Assembly: GCA_964017065.1 (NCBI GenBank)
Contig: OZ024785.1
Location: 3,696,588-3,760,587, forward strand
DNA: 64,000 nucleotides
Origin: Haliclona indistincta
Lineage: Eukaryota > Porifera > Demospongiae > Haplosclerida > Chalinidae
Direction of reading: 5' to 3'
The notes beneath the pieces are model-generated. The model had not been told where the DNA came from and did not search any database. It saw nothing but the letters and a program-made list of their open reading frames with translations. A program made the position numbers and the translations under genes. Below, piece by piece: positions 1 through 11,100 of the stretch. Positions within the stretch are counted from its first letter, which is position 1, and the number at the start of each line of letters is the position of its first letter.

Positions 1-292
1 GTAATACCTGCATTTCCAACAAGCTGAGATGGCGTACTGTAGCGCTTAGTAATCGATGATATCTGAATTCCCGACATTTTTACAAGGTTTTCCTGGTAAA
101 ATCAACGCATGCGCAGACAGTCATTACCAGGCCACTAACCGAAGGGTGTGGACTGGAGGCGAGGCTATATGCGGACACGTTGCATATCCACTTGTGTAGG
201 TTATATCCCGCGTAAGCAGGATATATGACCCGTTATAGCCTCGTACCCAGGCGCTGGTGAGGACAATAAATAAGCGCCTGGTATCTATTGCA
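1..292. other. No gene seen; repeat-derived flank
   Basis: No coding exon is evident. A stretch around 225-260 (a GACCCGTTATA block next to CCTCGTACCCAGGCGCT) has a relative in rearranged order and orientation near 17510-17680, so this is probably a fragment of a dispersed repeat. The last ten bases (283-292, ATCTATTGCA) are the left target-site copy of the next element. Confidence 0.4.
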
Positions 293-846
293 GGGATAGA
301 CTAAGTTCACCCAACCTGAGGTGCGGATGTGTGACGTCACGGGCAGGAAGCACGTGACATGCCCGCGCATGTGTATTATAATAGAATATCACTATAAAGC
401 CTAGTTCCAATATCAAGTTGGCAACAGGTCTCGGTGGCTCACTGGGTAGGTGTTGTGCATTGCAGCATGGTGTGCTAGGGTTCGATCCCAGGTAAATGCT
501 ACTTTTTTGGTTCTTTTTTTTCACTAAAAAACCTGTTAGGCAGAGGCTAGCGCTCTTACCGCGGGTCAGTAGCGTTGTTAGCCACGGGTTTGCGCTGTTA
601 GCTCCGTAGGACGACCCTTCCGACGATCCTTAGTTAGTTAGGAAGACACTTCCGACGATCCTTAGTTAGGAAGACCCTCCCGACGATCCTTAGTTAGTTA
701 GGAAGACCCTCCTGGCTTTTCGCAGTTAGGCGAAGTGTTTTAAGGTCTTGGGTTTAGGATTTAGTTTTGTTTAGCACGTGAATACCATAGCAACGAGCGT
801 GACGTAACACATCCGCACTTCAGATTGGGTGAACTTAGTCCATCCC
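293..846. mobile_element. MULE-type MITE with 10-bp target duplication
   Basis: Imperfect terminal inverted repeats of about 50 bp start GGGATAGACTAAGTTCACCC on the left and, read inward on the other strand, GGGATGGACTAAGTTCACCC on the right. ATCTATTGCA is duplicated at 283-292 and 847-856. A 10-bp duplication suits the Mutator-like superfamily (9-11 bp). There is no transposase. The interior holds a tRNA-like pol III promoter and a block of GACGATCCTTAG repeats that recurs in two other elements with different ends (12306-12627 and 31554-32113). Confidence 0.85.
428..505 (+). promoter_or_regulatory. tRNA-like pol III A/B box pair inside MITE
   Basis: A TGGCTCACTGGGTAGG segment (435-450) resembles a pol III A box, and GGTTCGATCCC (479-489) is a near-canonical B box at tRNA-like spacing. 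A T-rich run follows, as in tRNA-derived SINEs. It does not fold into a convincing mature tRNA. I read it as a SINE head, not a tRNA gene. Confidence 0.6.
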
Positions 847-917
847 ATCTATTGCACACGCATGCGCTAAATATCCGTTTATTTTACTGTAAAATATTCC
901 GATTATGTCATCAAAAC

Positions 918-960
918 GAGTCCCGTTAAGGGCAGACATTCAACTAGGGTCAAAGGTCAT
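918..960. repeat. Isolated end of a MULE-type inverted repeat
   Basis: This matches, over about 43 bases, the terminal repeat of the element at 31554-32113 (GAGTCCCGTTAAGGGCAGAC and onward). Only one end is present. It lies about 230 bases upstream of the MULE transposase start codon, so it may be the left terminus of that element. No matching right end was found after 6860. Confidence 0.6.
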
Positions 961-1191
961 AAATTTAACCCTTGTAGTGCGCGGCCGATTTCGCGGGAAT
1001 CTAGCAGCTGATTCGAGTTTATACTCAACTTACTATCGTGAGTCTAGGACTCTAGGTTTCTCTAACAAGCTATTTGGGCACAGAGAGCACTATTTGTACA
1101 CACGTACAAGCGGTACCGTACGCTGAGCGCCAACTCAGTCCCACTACGGTTGCTGTGATCGAGGTCTCGACTAGCATAAACCTCTGTATTA

Positions 1192-4100
1192 ATGGCAGGC
1201 ATAAAAGAAGCATCAAGCAACAAGGAGAATGAGCTAGTACAGGTGATCAGTTTGTTATTCATAGAATTATAACGAACACAAGTTATCTCATGAAAATTTA
1301 TTATTGTAAAGGTGAGGTTCAGATGTGATGTAAGTGGGTGTGCAAAAGAGTACTCCCGTAAGAGCACTCTACAGCAACATATGAAGAGTGTTCACAAAAT
1401 GGAAGGAGCCAAGCCTGGACGTTTCATCTGTACTCAATGTGATAGGTCATTCTATCATGCGACAAAGCTCGTTACTCACTGTCAAGATGATCATCAACTA
1501 GACATCTGTATGAAACACTTATAATTAACATTGCAGTATTTGGATTTGAATTATTTCTTACAGTGATAAGACGTTGAAGTTTCCAAATTGGAGTACATTC
1601 CTTAACTGGAAGGAGGAGGAAGAGGCCAGTACACATACATTTTATGTCCAGCCCAAAGGAGAGACATCATCTGGGCAGAGCACAGATAGTAATAAATAAT
1701 TATTGTATTATTAATTAATTTTATTATTGGCTACACTAGACCCAACAAGGACACAACAGTATGTATGCTGTAGAGATGGCAACAAGCGAGACCATCATCA
1801 TCTAGAAAATCAGAACAAAACAGAACAAACAAGAGCCAGCAGTACATCTCGGAAAATCAACAGTTATTGCATTTCAAGAATAGTTGCAACAGAAGAGCTG
1901 AAGAGTGAGAAGGTGGAGGTCTACTACATTTCTACGCACACTAACCATCCGCTTGGCATTGATGAATGCAAGCACCTCCCACTGCCACCATCAGTGAAAA
2001 GTGACATAGAAGAACAGTTTGCGACAGGAATTTCACTGGAGAAGATAATGGATGGTAGTTTATGCAGTTTTCATGTAATTTGCAAACATAGAAATTTGTT
2101 GTGTAAAATGTCCGTTAATGACAATTTATAATTTTGTGTTTACTGTAGATATAATAAAATAATTATTGTACAGATATTAGAGGTACTATTGGAAGAAGGG
2201 ACTGTCGAGAAGATTTCTTACACAATGCGACGAGAAAACACTTTATTACAAGACAAGATTGCAGGTGATACACGCATACTCATGTTCTCACATAAATTGC
2301 AACAATTATCTTTACAGGAATGTTTGTCGCAAATTACGACAATTTAGCAACCATCGCCGTCTTGAAGATGCTATATCAGTTGATCGAATAGTCACCGAAC
2401 TTCGACAAGAGTCTCCATCTCCAATACTTTTATACAAGCCGCAAGGAGTATTAGATCCAGAATTTCCATCACTAGCAAAAGAATCGTTTCTGGTTGTTAT
2501 CATGACTGCCTTTCAAGCGACACAGTTCAATGCTTTCTCGCATAGAATTGTCTGCCTCGTTTCAACACACAAAACTAACCACTACCGCTTCAAACTGCTC
2601 ACATTAGTTGTTAGAGATGAGTTTCACAATGGTAGGCTAAATGCAGTTGCTATAAAATATGCATATGCAAGTGTTGTTTATTGTAGGTGTGCCAGTTGCG
2701 TGGGCAATATCCGACAGGGAAGATGCACACACAATTGAAGCATACTGGACTGCAGTAAAAACTAAGTGTCCTGAAGCAGTTGTTTCTAACTTAATGACAG
2801 ATGACGGTAAAGTTACTTCTACATGACTATTATAATAATAAACACTTTGTCATACAGATCTGGCAGGAGCTCTTGCCTGCTCACGTGTCTACCCACAAGT
2901 GACACACCTACTCTGTATATGGCATGTAGACAGGTAATGTGTGTGCAAAATTAAATTTTACCTCTATAGATTTAGTTTTGATAGGGCTTGGCAAAGAAAG
3001 CTTCACAGTTTAGTTAAGAGTCTGATACACCGAGCTTTGATCTATGCTTGCTTGAGGATGCTGATGCAAGAGCAGGACGTAGACAAGTTCATAAAACACC
3101 AGAGTACCTTCATCTCCTACTGGCAACCTAAAGAATCAGATTTTGTTACTTACTACAAGCAAGAGTACAGTACAAGACCAGGTGAGCACTAACAAGAAAA
3201 ATAACAGCATAACTATACTAGTTTAACTCTACCAGAGAAATGGGCCTTATGCAATCGCCACTTCGATCATCAAGACACTGATACAAACATGCTTGTAAAA
3301 AGGTGAATATTTGAGCACCAACACATACTTATGCTATGATTTACAGCTTTCATAACAAGCTCAAGACAAACCCAAGATACATGAACCATCATGTAAATCG
3401 TCGCTGTGACGATCTTATTCAAATTCTTCTCACCATTGAGGAAGATGTATTCTTTGACAGAAAGAGAAAGGAAGTGATGTTGTCTCCTCATGAGGCTTCA
3501 GTGAGGGCTGAAGGAGAGGAGAGACACACTAGATGTAAAAGATTATCGGACAGCAGTGTCACAGTAAGAAATATTGAACTATTGTACATCATTATTACCA
3601 CTGCAGGAGGAAGAGAAGCACCTGTACAAGGTGTTGTCAACTGCAGAGAATACCACCTATACTGTGCAGATACTGAAGGAAGACTGTTCACAAAGGCCTA
3701 GCTGTATGCCACAGTGCACTGAAGAAGAGTGTGGATATTTGTGCCGGCATATGATCCACTGCACATGCCTCGACTACACCTACGGCCACATCTGCAAGCA
3801 TGCTCATAAGGTGTTGCACAATACAGTTGTAATGGAGATAACACTGATCCTGCGTGCTTAACATCAATTAGGTTAACATGCTTTATCAGACTTCAGAGAG
3901 GAAGGAGGGAATCAATGACACGGCAACTGAAGACCAGCATGCACATGACATGTTAGTGGATAATACTCCGGAAGTTGCAATTTTTCACAACCATGAAGAA
4001 TCTACCAGTTCATGGGATACTAGCTCTTCTCAACCAAAATCATCAGGTAGAAAATTAAAAAGATTTCTATCGAAATCAAAAGGATGTAGGGTTGTGAAAT

Positions 4101-5009
4101 CTACCACTGGTCAACAATGTAAACTAACAAGGAACAAGCATGGAATGGTAACACGATTGACTTGCTAACAGACCATAGATCCCTACATCAGTGGCTGCTG
4201 TAGTTGACTATAGCTAGTTCAGCTTGTTGCTGTTGACTGACACCTGACGTGCATTCAGCTTGTGACAGCTTATGTACAGCCACTGATGTAGGGATCTATG
4301 GTCTGTTAGCAAGTCAATCGTGTTACCATTCCATGCTTGTTCCTTGTTAGTTTACATTGTTGACCAGTGGTAGATTTCACAACCCTACATCCTTTTGATT
4401 TCGATAGAAATCTTTTTAATTTTCTTGTTTGTGTCCTTTTTCTTTTTCAGTGAAGTGCAGTTCGATATCATGCAATTACTGTGCCATCTTTGTTTCCACC
4501 ATTGGTTTGGTCTTCCTGTTGTTGATGGCTTTTCTTTATTATTAACAATTTAAACTTGTGGCTAAATAATTCTTATGCTGTAGATATCAGCTCGCCTACG
4601 CATGCATGAATACAGTGCATACGAGCCCCGCCCACACTTGTTTACGGCGGTTATAATTATCTGGCAAGGCAGAATGGTGATTCTGCGCTTGCTAGCTTAC
4701 CGTTCTTCAAAGACTCCATACAAATGTGTTCTCCGTGATCTATACGGCGTGCGCGTGGCCGTGGCGATACTCAAGCTTGTGCATGGTCACGTGCGCTAAC
4801 CACAGCTTGGTCACGTGCGTATTGCGCAATCACTATAATTATTAATGGCGTCTAACACTTAGCTGACAATGGATCACGATCGAGAAATCGCGGAATTTAT
4901 ATCGCCGTTTCGCTAAAAACTAAGTTCAAAAGGCACATGCCAGGAGAATTTCACGACTGTTCGTGGGTGTTTTGGTCTCGGCACTGCTCACGTAAAGGTG
5001 CTAGGCGAG

Positions 5010-5041
<32 letters not shown>

Positions 5042-6860
5042 GAAGAAAGAAGAAAACGAAGATGACGAAACTCGATTTTCACCGTTTCCAGGTTCGTCAC
5101 TTTAGTAACAATCTCGAGCAATCTCCTTGCTACTGTAAGATGGGGCAACGCCAGATAGCAGATTTAAGTGTCTTTGGACGTATAAAATTCATCACCAGGC
5201 GAAATACCAGCGTTTGAACGCTAATACATTGTATGTAGCCGCCATCTTGTTTTCTCGTTCAACCCTACATAGGGAGACACTACCGTGTCTCCCTAATACA
5301 TACCAATTCACAAATAAATGTTCATTGTAATAATTATAATTATTATTTACACAATAAATGTAGTTTTGAATGCAAGAAAGAAAACAATACAGCAATATGC
5401 TACCGCAATCGCCTCTGCTGTTGAAAATGTCAATGATCCCAACACTCTGGACAGAGTTATAGCGCTCATGACACAAGCATCGGTATCACTAAAAGCAGCA
5501 AAAGATTCAGATGATAAGCAAGTGAATGCATTTGTGAAGAAAGATCAATTTGCCCCAACGCAAAAGAATGAGACACAGCTGCGTTTCAAAATCACAACAA
5601 AACCACCTGGAAGAAAAAAGCAGCACTTACCAATGAGGTGAATATCTCTAAATCAACTGTAGCTGTATGTCTTTTCCAGTTTACCAAATAGTCAGAATCA
5701 ACAGAAGCTGTGGGATGACCTGGAAAAAGAAGAAACACCTAAAGCATGGTATCTTCATGCATTTGTTAAATACACACAGTGATTGTGCATACATTCAGGA
5801 TAAAGGAAACAAGACAAAGTGACACAAGTGGTAGTATGGCTTGCACACCACAATCTACAGGTACATGTAATGTAGTCTTCAAGATAACAAATTATTATCT
5901 CTCAAACAATTGGGATACTATAGCCGAGAGAAAACGGAAGCGCTGTGGTCAGTGTGTTGGCTGTACACTAGATGACTGTGGTGAATGCAGCAACTGTAAG
6001 GACAAAACGAAATTTGGAGGCCTAGGAAAGCGTAAGAAGGCATGTGCACTTAGAAAGTGCACACAAGGTGAGCTAAGTGATAAAATGATGTGATGTTTAT
6101 AATCTTTATAATAATAATTTAATACAGAGATCAGACCAACAACCACTATCACTTCTCCCACTACAACATTAACTGTAGTTAAACCCAATGCTGTTATCAC
6201 TTCCTCTAAAACAGCTACTGTCATGTCTGCTAGCACTCTATCTACAAGTACACCTACAGTGGTTTCTTTTGCTACCACGACAACAGTAAAGACCACAGTA
6301 AGATTCAAATTAATTGAGAGTACATGATCACTCAACTCTTGTTCCATTAGACTTCATTCATTGATGAGCTTGCAGTACAAGGGAGGAGAGTCGTTCATAT
6401 CCATGGTGATGGTAACTGTCTTTTCAGGGCTCTAGCCCGTATCATCTACAATAGTGAGATGTCTCATGAGCGTGTGCGGCAATTGTTAGTTGACATGGTT
6501 TCACACAACAAGTCCAACTTTAGAGTATTCTGCAATGACAAGATTGAAGAGCATTTAGGGCGAATGAGGTACCAAAGATGCTAGGGTACAGCTTTGGAGA
6601 TACTGGCAGCAGCATCATTGCTACAAATACCAATATACACCTACACTTCAGCTGGGACTACTCATGGGAAGTACAGATGGGTGTGCTACAAGCCACTATC
6701 AGAGTCAGCCCTCACCTGGTTCCCACAAGATGAACCTTACCCAAGAAGGGTCTGGGAGATGAGCCACATAGAACTGCTACATTCAGGCGGCTGTCACTAC
6801 GACTGTATCGTAGATATAGAAGGAGAGAGCCCGCTAACACTTCCAAATTCACATGTATAA
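1192..6860 (+). CDS. Multi-exon MULE transposase fused to CXXC and OTU domains, probably inactive
   Basis: An ATG at 1192 opens a 51-base exon (MAGIKEASSNKENELVQ) spliced in phase to C2H2 fingers at 1312. Exons separated by introns of about 50-80 bases then encode a FAR1-like region (1564-2260), the MULE DDE core (about 2319-3560), a SWIM finger (3616-3800), a charged tail (3866-4030 and 5362-5750), a CXXC finger (5915-6065), a Thr/Ser linker (6126-6300) and an OTU protease (6350-6860). Most junctions keep phase, which supports one transcript. The 1511/1564 junction does not join cleanly, so an exon edge is misplaced or the frame is broken. Two lesions argue against activity: Val in place of the first catalytic Asp of the MULE core, and an in-frame TAG at about 6580. 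Mobile or former mobile gene; the domain order is the unusual part. Confidence 0.75.
1312..1511 (+). other. C2H2 zinc-finger exon of the MULE gene
   Basis: Two C2H2 modules are visible. The first runs from FRCDVSGCAKEYSRKS to HMKSVH (C-x4-C-x12-H-x4-H); the second runs from FICTQCDRSFYHATK to HCQDDH. The exon follows an acceptor ending AAAG at 1311 and is in frame with the short first exon. N-terminal fingers of this kind are expected to give DNA binding. Their presence ahead of a FAR1-like domain means the protein has two candidate DNA-binding modules besides the CXXC finger. Confidence 0.75.
2319..3800 (+). other. MULE transposase core and SWIM finger
   Basis: Translated exons give a typical MULE RNase H-fold core. 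It shows STHKTNHYRFKLLTLVVRDE, then GVPVAWAISDRED, LMTDD, and LLCIWHVDR with WQRKL. After it comes CTCLDYTYGHICKH, a SWIM zinc finger (CxC..CxH), the normal C-terminal partner of the MULE core. The residue before STHKTN is Val (CLVSTH), where related transposases carry the first catalytic Asp. The second Asp (in MTDD) and the C..WH motif are kept. Exons are about 2319-2629, 2687-2806, 2859-2933, 2986-3181, 3235-3302, 3348-3562 and 3606 onward. Confidence 0.8.
4051..5294 (-). repeat. Composite hairpin-ended repeat, copy A
   Basis: Reverse-orientation copy of a dispersed family that also occurs at 20369-22310, 41632-43485 and 61548-62077. The right end is a perfect short hairpin (5271-5294, AGGGAGACAC..GTGTCTCCCT). 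The left part is a long inverted repeat with arms of about 145 bp (4055-4196 and 4282-4425). Between them are a GAAA-type microsatellite (about 5006-5050) and a block shared by all copies. It sits between two exons of the MULE gene, apparently within an intron (donor CAG|GTAGA near 4032, acceptor near 5361). Confidence 0.75.
5779..6075 (+). other. CXXC zinc-finger exons of the MULE gene
   Basis: CGQCVGCTLDDCGECSNC, followed by KDKTKFGGLGKRKKAC and CALRKC, is a complete CXXC-type zinc finger of the DNMT1/MLL/CFP1 kind. It has all eight cysteines and the KFGG motif. In that family it binds unmethylated CpG. The exon starts after an acceptor near 5913 and ends at a donor near 6067. Next to a transposase it could guide insertion toward, or protection in, unmethylated CpG DNA; that role is inference. 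Confidence 0.8.
6126..6860 (+). pseudogene. OTU-like cysteine protease domain, C-terminal part of MULE gene
   Basis: A Thr/Ser-rich linker exon (about 6126-6300) leads into an exon opening at about 6350. It has the OTU catalytic motif HIHGDGNCLFRALARII (Asp and Cys present). The C-terminal catalytic His lies in GGCHYDCIVD near 6798. Between them, an in-frame TAG at about 6580 interrupts the conserved region just before GTALEILAAASLLQIPIYTY. A tryptophan codon is the likely ancestral state. OTU domains remove ubiquitin chains and turn up in several transposon and viral polyproteins. The reading frame ends at 6860. Confidence 0.75.
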
Positions 6861-7200
6861 TGCTGAGATTTAAGGTGGCGGTATACCCGTTTTTATGAAT
6901 ATTAATGAGCGACTTTCTTTTATCTGCAGCTCGTGACAGAGCAACGCTAGCAGCGTGAAACTCGCTCTGATGTATCAACGAGTGTGTCTCATTGTATAAT
7001 GCAGCTTGAAACGTTGCACAATATTCTACACCAAGGAATATAAAGCACCAAAGGTGCAGATGCCTCGGTGCAGTAGCATGTATGCTAGCATGCAATTAGC
7101 AGATGCATATGACAACACGTATGCATGAATGCAGTAGATCCATGGAAGCATCAAAACAGTAATTATCATAGAAGCATGCAATACAAGCTACAGTAGAAGT
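6861..7200. other. No gene seen
   Basis: AT-rich sequence between the OTU exon and the minisatellite. I looked here for the right inverted repeat expected of the MULE element and did not find it. Confidence 0.4.
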
Positions 7201-7204
7201 GACC

Positions 7205-7638
7205 AGCAGATCCATGGAACATGCAGGCAAGCAGCAGATCATAGCAACAGTGCTATGGAAGTACAGACTAGTGGCAGCTATCCAGCAGCAGGCAAGCAGC
7301 AGATCATAGCAACAGTGCTATGGAAGCACAGGCTAGTGGCAGCTATCCAGCAGCAGATCATAGTGACAGTGCTATGGAAGCACAGGCTAGTGGCAGCTAT
7401 CCAGTAGCAACAGATCATAGCAACAGTGCTATGGAAGTGCAGGCAAGTGACAGCTTATCCAGCAGCAGGCAGCAGATCATAGCAACAGTGCTATCGAAGC
7501 GCAGGCTAGTGGTAGCTATCCAGCAGCAGCAGCAGATCATAGCAACAGTGCTATGGAAGCACAGGCTAGAGGCAGCTATTCAGCAGCAGCAGCAGATCAT
7601 AGCAACAGTGCTATGGAAGCACAGGCTAGTAGCAGCTA

Positions 7639-7704
<66 letters not shown>

Positions 7705-7741
7705 CAAGCAGCAGATCATAGCAACAGTTCTATGGAAGCGC
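7205..7741. repeat. CAG-rich minisatellite with a pure CAG tract
   Basis: About eight degenerate copies of a unit of roughly 55-60 bases built on GCAGATCATAGCAACAGTGC, then TATGGAAGCACAGGCTAG and a CAGCAG run that varies in length. One copy has expanded to a (CAG)n tract of about 20 units at 7642-7702. Poly-Gln and poly-Ala reading frames across it have no other gene-like feature. Confidence 0.85.
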
Positions 7742-7894
7742 AGGCTATCCAGCAGCTGTACAAGATGTTGTACAAAAGTTGTATTGAAGCCAAACAGAAT
7801 AATGTAGCTGGGCGTGACTGTAACTGCTCTGCTCGCTCCGGCTCACCTGTCGAGCAGCTAAGGGAACTCAAACACGCTTTCGCTCGCTAGTTTC

Positions 7895-8077
7895 TGTAGT
7901 AACGTGACTCAGAACTCAGAGGACTGATTTAGCTGGGATCAAAATTCTAATATCAAATCACGACACACAGTATTTAAACAGAGAGAGGAACAATGACTAC
8001 AACACTACATGACATAAATACAAGAGGTGACAGACTGACTGACTACAACAAGACAAGAAATAACAAACATTACTACA
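7895..8077 (-). repeat. 3' LTR of gypsy element
   Basis: 183-bp LTR, TG..CA, with target copy GTTTC immediately outside (7890-7894). It is uninterrupted and matches the outer and inner parts of the LTR at 12167-12680. Confidence 0.93.
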
Positions 8078-8164
8078 TCACCTCTCTCTTAAAAAAAAAA
8101 GAAAAGATTGAACTGTTCAGTCACTGACACTAATTCAAAAGAAAAATACAAATCAAAGTCAAAA

Positions 8165-11100
8165 TCATAAATGCATGTAAGTGTCAGAGAAACGATCAGG
8201 TTCCTTACGAATCCTCCTCGGGTAACGACTTGGTGGTGGTGTCGACGATGGCGATTTCGGAGGAGTTCGTGGGGGCGGTGAAATCTTAGGTGACCGGGGT
8301 GAAGGAGAAGAATCAGCAGGTGGGGGAGCAGGTGGCACAATGGGTGCTTTAGGATATGGACCTGAATCTTCCTGCCCATCAGGTGGTGACGACAAACGAA
8401 GATGGTCAACATGTCGTTTCCACAGTAGTCCATCTAGTACTTTGACTACATATGTCAGTGGGCCTTTTTGCTGAACAATGACCCCTGGAATCCAAGCTGT
8501 TGGAGCAGTAGGTCTCTTATCTCTGACCATGACATGCTGTCCCGGTTCAAACTGTCTCAGCTTGGAGTGAACATCGTGCTGACTCTTCTGATTGGCTTGT
8601 TTACCCGCTACCCTCTCTTCAAGAGATGGTACCAATAGGTCAAGTCTGGTCCGGAGTCTGCGACCAAGGAACAAAGTGGAAGGAGTCTCACCAGTAGTTG
8701 AATGGGGTGTAGATCGATATGTCAACAGGAAGTTCTGAAGACGTTGTTGAGAAGACAGATGATCATTACTACTGGCTTTCATGGATTGTTTGAAAGTACG
8801 AACGAGTCTTTCGACAGCACCATTGGATGAGGGATGGTATGGAGAGCAACGAATATGCTTAACACCATTGCACTTCATAAAATCAGCAAACTCATCAGAG
8901 GTGAATTGAGGACCGTTGTCACTCACTAGTTGTTCAGGTAGACCATAGCGAGAAAACAATTGTCTCAACATAATGATGGTTCTTGAGGCAGTTGTAGTAG
9001 ACATCTCATGAATCTCCGGCCACTTAGAGTGAGCGTCGACAAGAAGGAGATACGATTTCCCTTTGAATGGACCAGCGAAGTCGACGTGAACTCTTTGCCA
9101 AGGTTTTGTGGGCCAAATCCAGGGATGGAGTGGTGCAGAAGCTGGAGCTTGTCTAACAGCTTGACAGGCAGTACAGGCAGAAACAAGGTTCTCAATCTCC
9201 TTGTCTAGACCAGGCCACCAAAAATAGCTCCGAGCAATCGATTTCATTCTGGAGACTCCTGGATGGCTAAGATGAAGCTCTTGTAACACAACTCGCTGGA
9301 GGTGTTTTGGAATAACAACACGAATACCCCAGAGCAGACACCCAGCTTCGATAGTCAATTCGTGTTGTCTCTGATGGTAGGGCTTCAACTCTTCAGCAAC
9401 AGTAGAAGGCCAGCCAGATCTGGTAAATCGAATAACCCTGGAGAGAAGGGGATCTTTCCTGCTACAAGATTGAATCGAAACAGAGGTAACAGGCAGAGCA
9501 TAGATCTGGGAGATGTTAAACTCAGTAGGACCAGAATAGGTCGTAGCAGACTCAGGTAAGGGTAGGCGAGACAAAGCATCAGCATTGCAATGGGCTTTAG
9601 TAGGCTTGAACACAATATCATATGTGTATGCTGACAGAACAACAGCCCACCTTTGTAATCTGGCAGCGGCAAGCGGAGGGACTCCTTGTTTCGATCCCAG
9701 AATAGAGAGTAGTGGCTTGTGATCAGTTAGAAGAGTGAATTTCCGTCCATAGAGATAATCATGAAATTTCTTAACGGAGAACACAAGCGCCAAGGCCTCT
9801 TTGTCTAGTTGAGAGTAGTTCCTTTCACTTTTAGTAAGGGAACGCGAGGCAAAAGCTATCGGTCTCTCTGACTGATCGGGTAGAACATGAGAGATAACTG
9901 CACCAAGACCATAAGCAGAAGCATCAGCAGCAACTTTGATTGGTAGGTTCGGATCGTAATGAACCAACACTTGTGAAGAGATTAGCCCTTCCTTAGCTGC
10001 TTGAAATGCCTTGACACAGTCTGGTGTCCAGCTCCACTTGTGATTCTTCTGCAACAACTTATTGAGAGGATACAGTATTGAGGCGAGGTTCGGAACAAAC
10101 TTGCAGTAATAGTTCAGTAACCCCAGAAACGAACGCAGTTGTTGGACATTCTTCGGAGTAGGAACATCTATGACAGCACGAAGCTTATCATCTGTAGGAT
10201 GTTGACCTTCTGAGTCCAAACGATGTCCCAGATACTCAACACTATCCTGCATGAAACGGCACTTGGACTTCTTCAACTTCACACCATGCTTTCGCAATCT
10301 CAACAGTACCAGCTCAAGATTTCTCAAATGCTCTGCATCTGTATCACCAGTAACCAGAATGTCATCAATATAGCAAACAACACCCGGTACCCCCTGAAGG
10401 ATATTGTCCATTGTGCGCTGGAACAGAGCAGGAGCTGAGGCAACACCAAATGGTAGGCGAGTGTACTGATAGAGACCTCTGTGGGTATTGATGGTGACCA
10501 ACTCCCGCGACTCCTCATCCAGTTGTAATTGCAGGTAAGCATGCTGTAGATCCAGGGTAGTAAATGATTTTCCACCTGCAAGGGTTGCAAACAGATATTT
10601 AGGAGAGGGGAGAGGGTACTGTTCTATATCCATCTGGGGATTGATGGTCATCTTGTAGTCCCCACAGATACGGAAACGACCGTCCTTCTTAGGCACAGTG
10701 ACAATTGGTGCAGCCCAGTTGCTATGAGAGACTTTGGTGATGATCCCTTTCGATTCCAGAGCATCCAACTCCAGGTCGATAGCATCCTTGATAGCAAAGG
10801 GTAAGGAGCGGGCTTTGCAGAACTTGGGTTTTGCATCTGAGCTGACATGAAGCTTGGCTTGCAGTGGCTGCATCTCACCATTGGCGGACTCGGTCATGAT
10901 GGTACCAAGCTCATCATTGAAGAGGTCTGGAAAATTGGTGAGGAGACTGTTCACAGAAGAACTCCCTTTTGCGTAGACTGCAGAGATAGATTTCCAGTCT
11001 AGCACAACATGTGGTAACCAGTTCCTTCCCAGGAGTGTTGGACCATCTGGTGAGACTACAGTGAGGGAAAGAGATTTTTGTTCACTGCAATTATACACAA

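Noticed and set aside
428..505. A functional tRNA gene
   Set aside because: A and B boxes are present, but no acceptor stem or clean cloverleaf could be formed, and it lies inside a MITE.
905..1126. 73-residue ORF over the MULE-type terminus
   Set aside because: It begins inside a repeat end and has no gene-like continuation; the real start of the nearby gene is the ATG at 1192.
4051..5294. Helitron assignment for the hairpin-ended family
   Set aside because: The hairpin is at the very end without a CTRR tail, and AATATT flanks copy B on both sides, whereas Helitrons do not duplicate targets.
7320..7807. Poly-Gln and poly-Ala ORFs as a real gene
   Set aside because: They track the CAG minisatellite, have no domain, and end without splice context.
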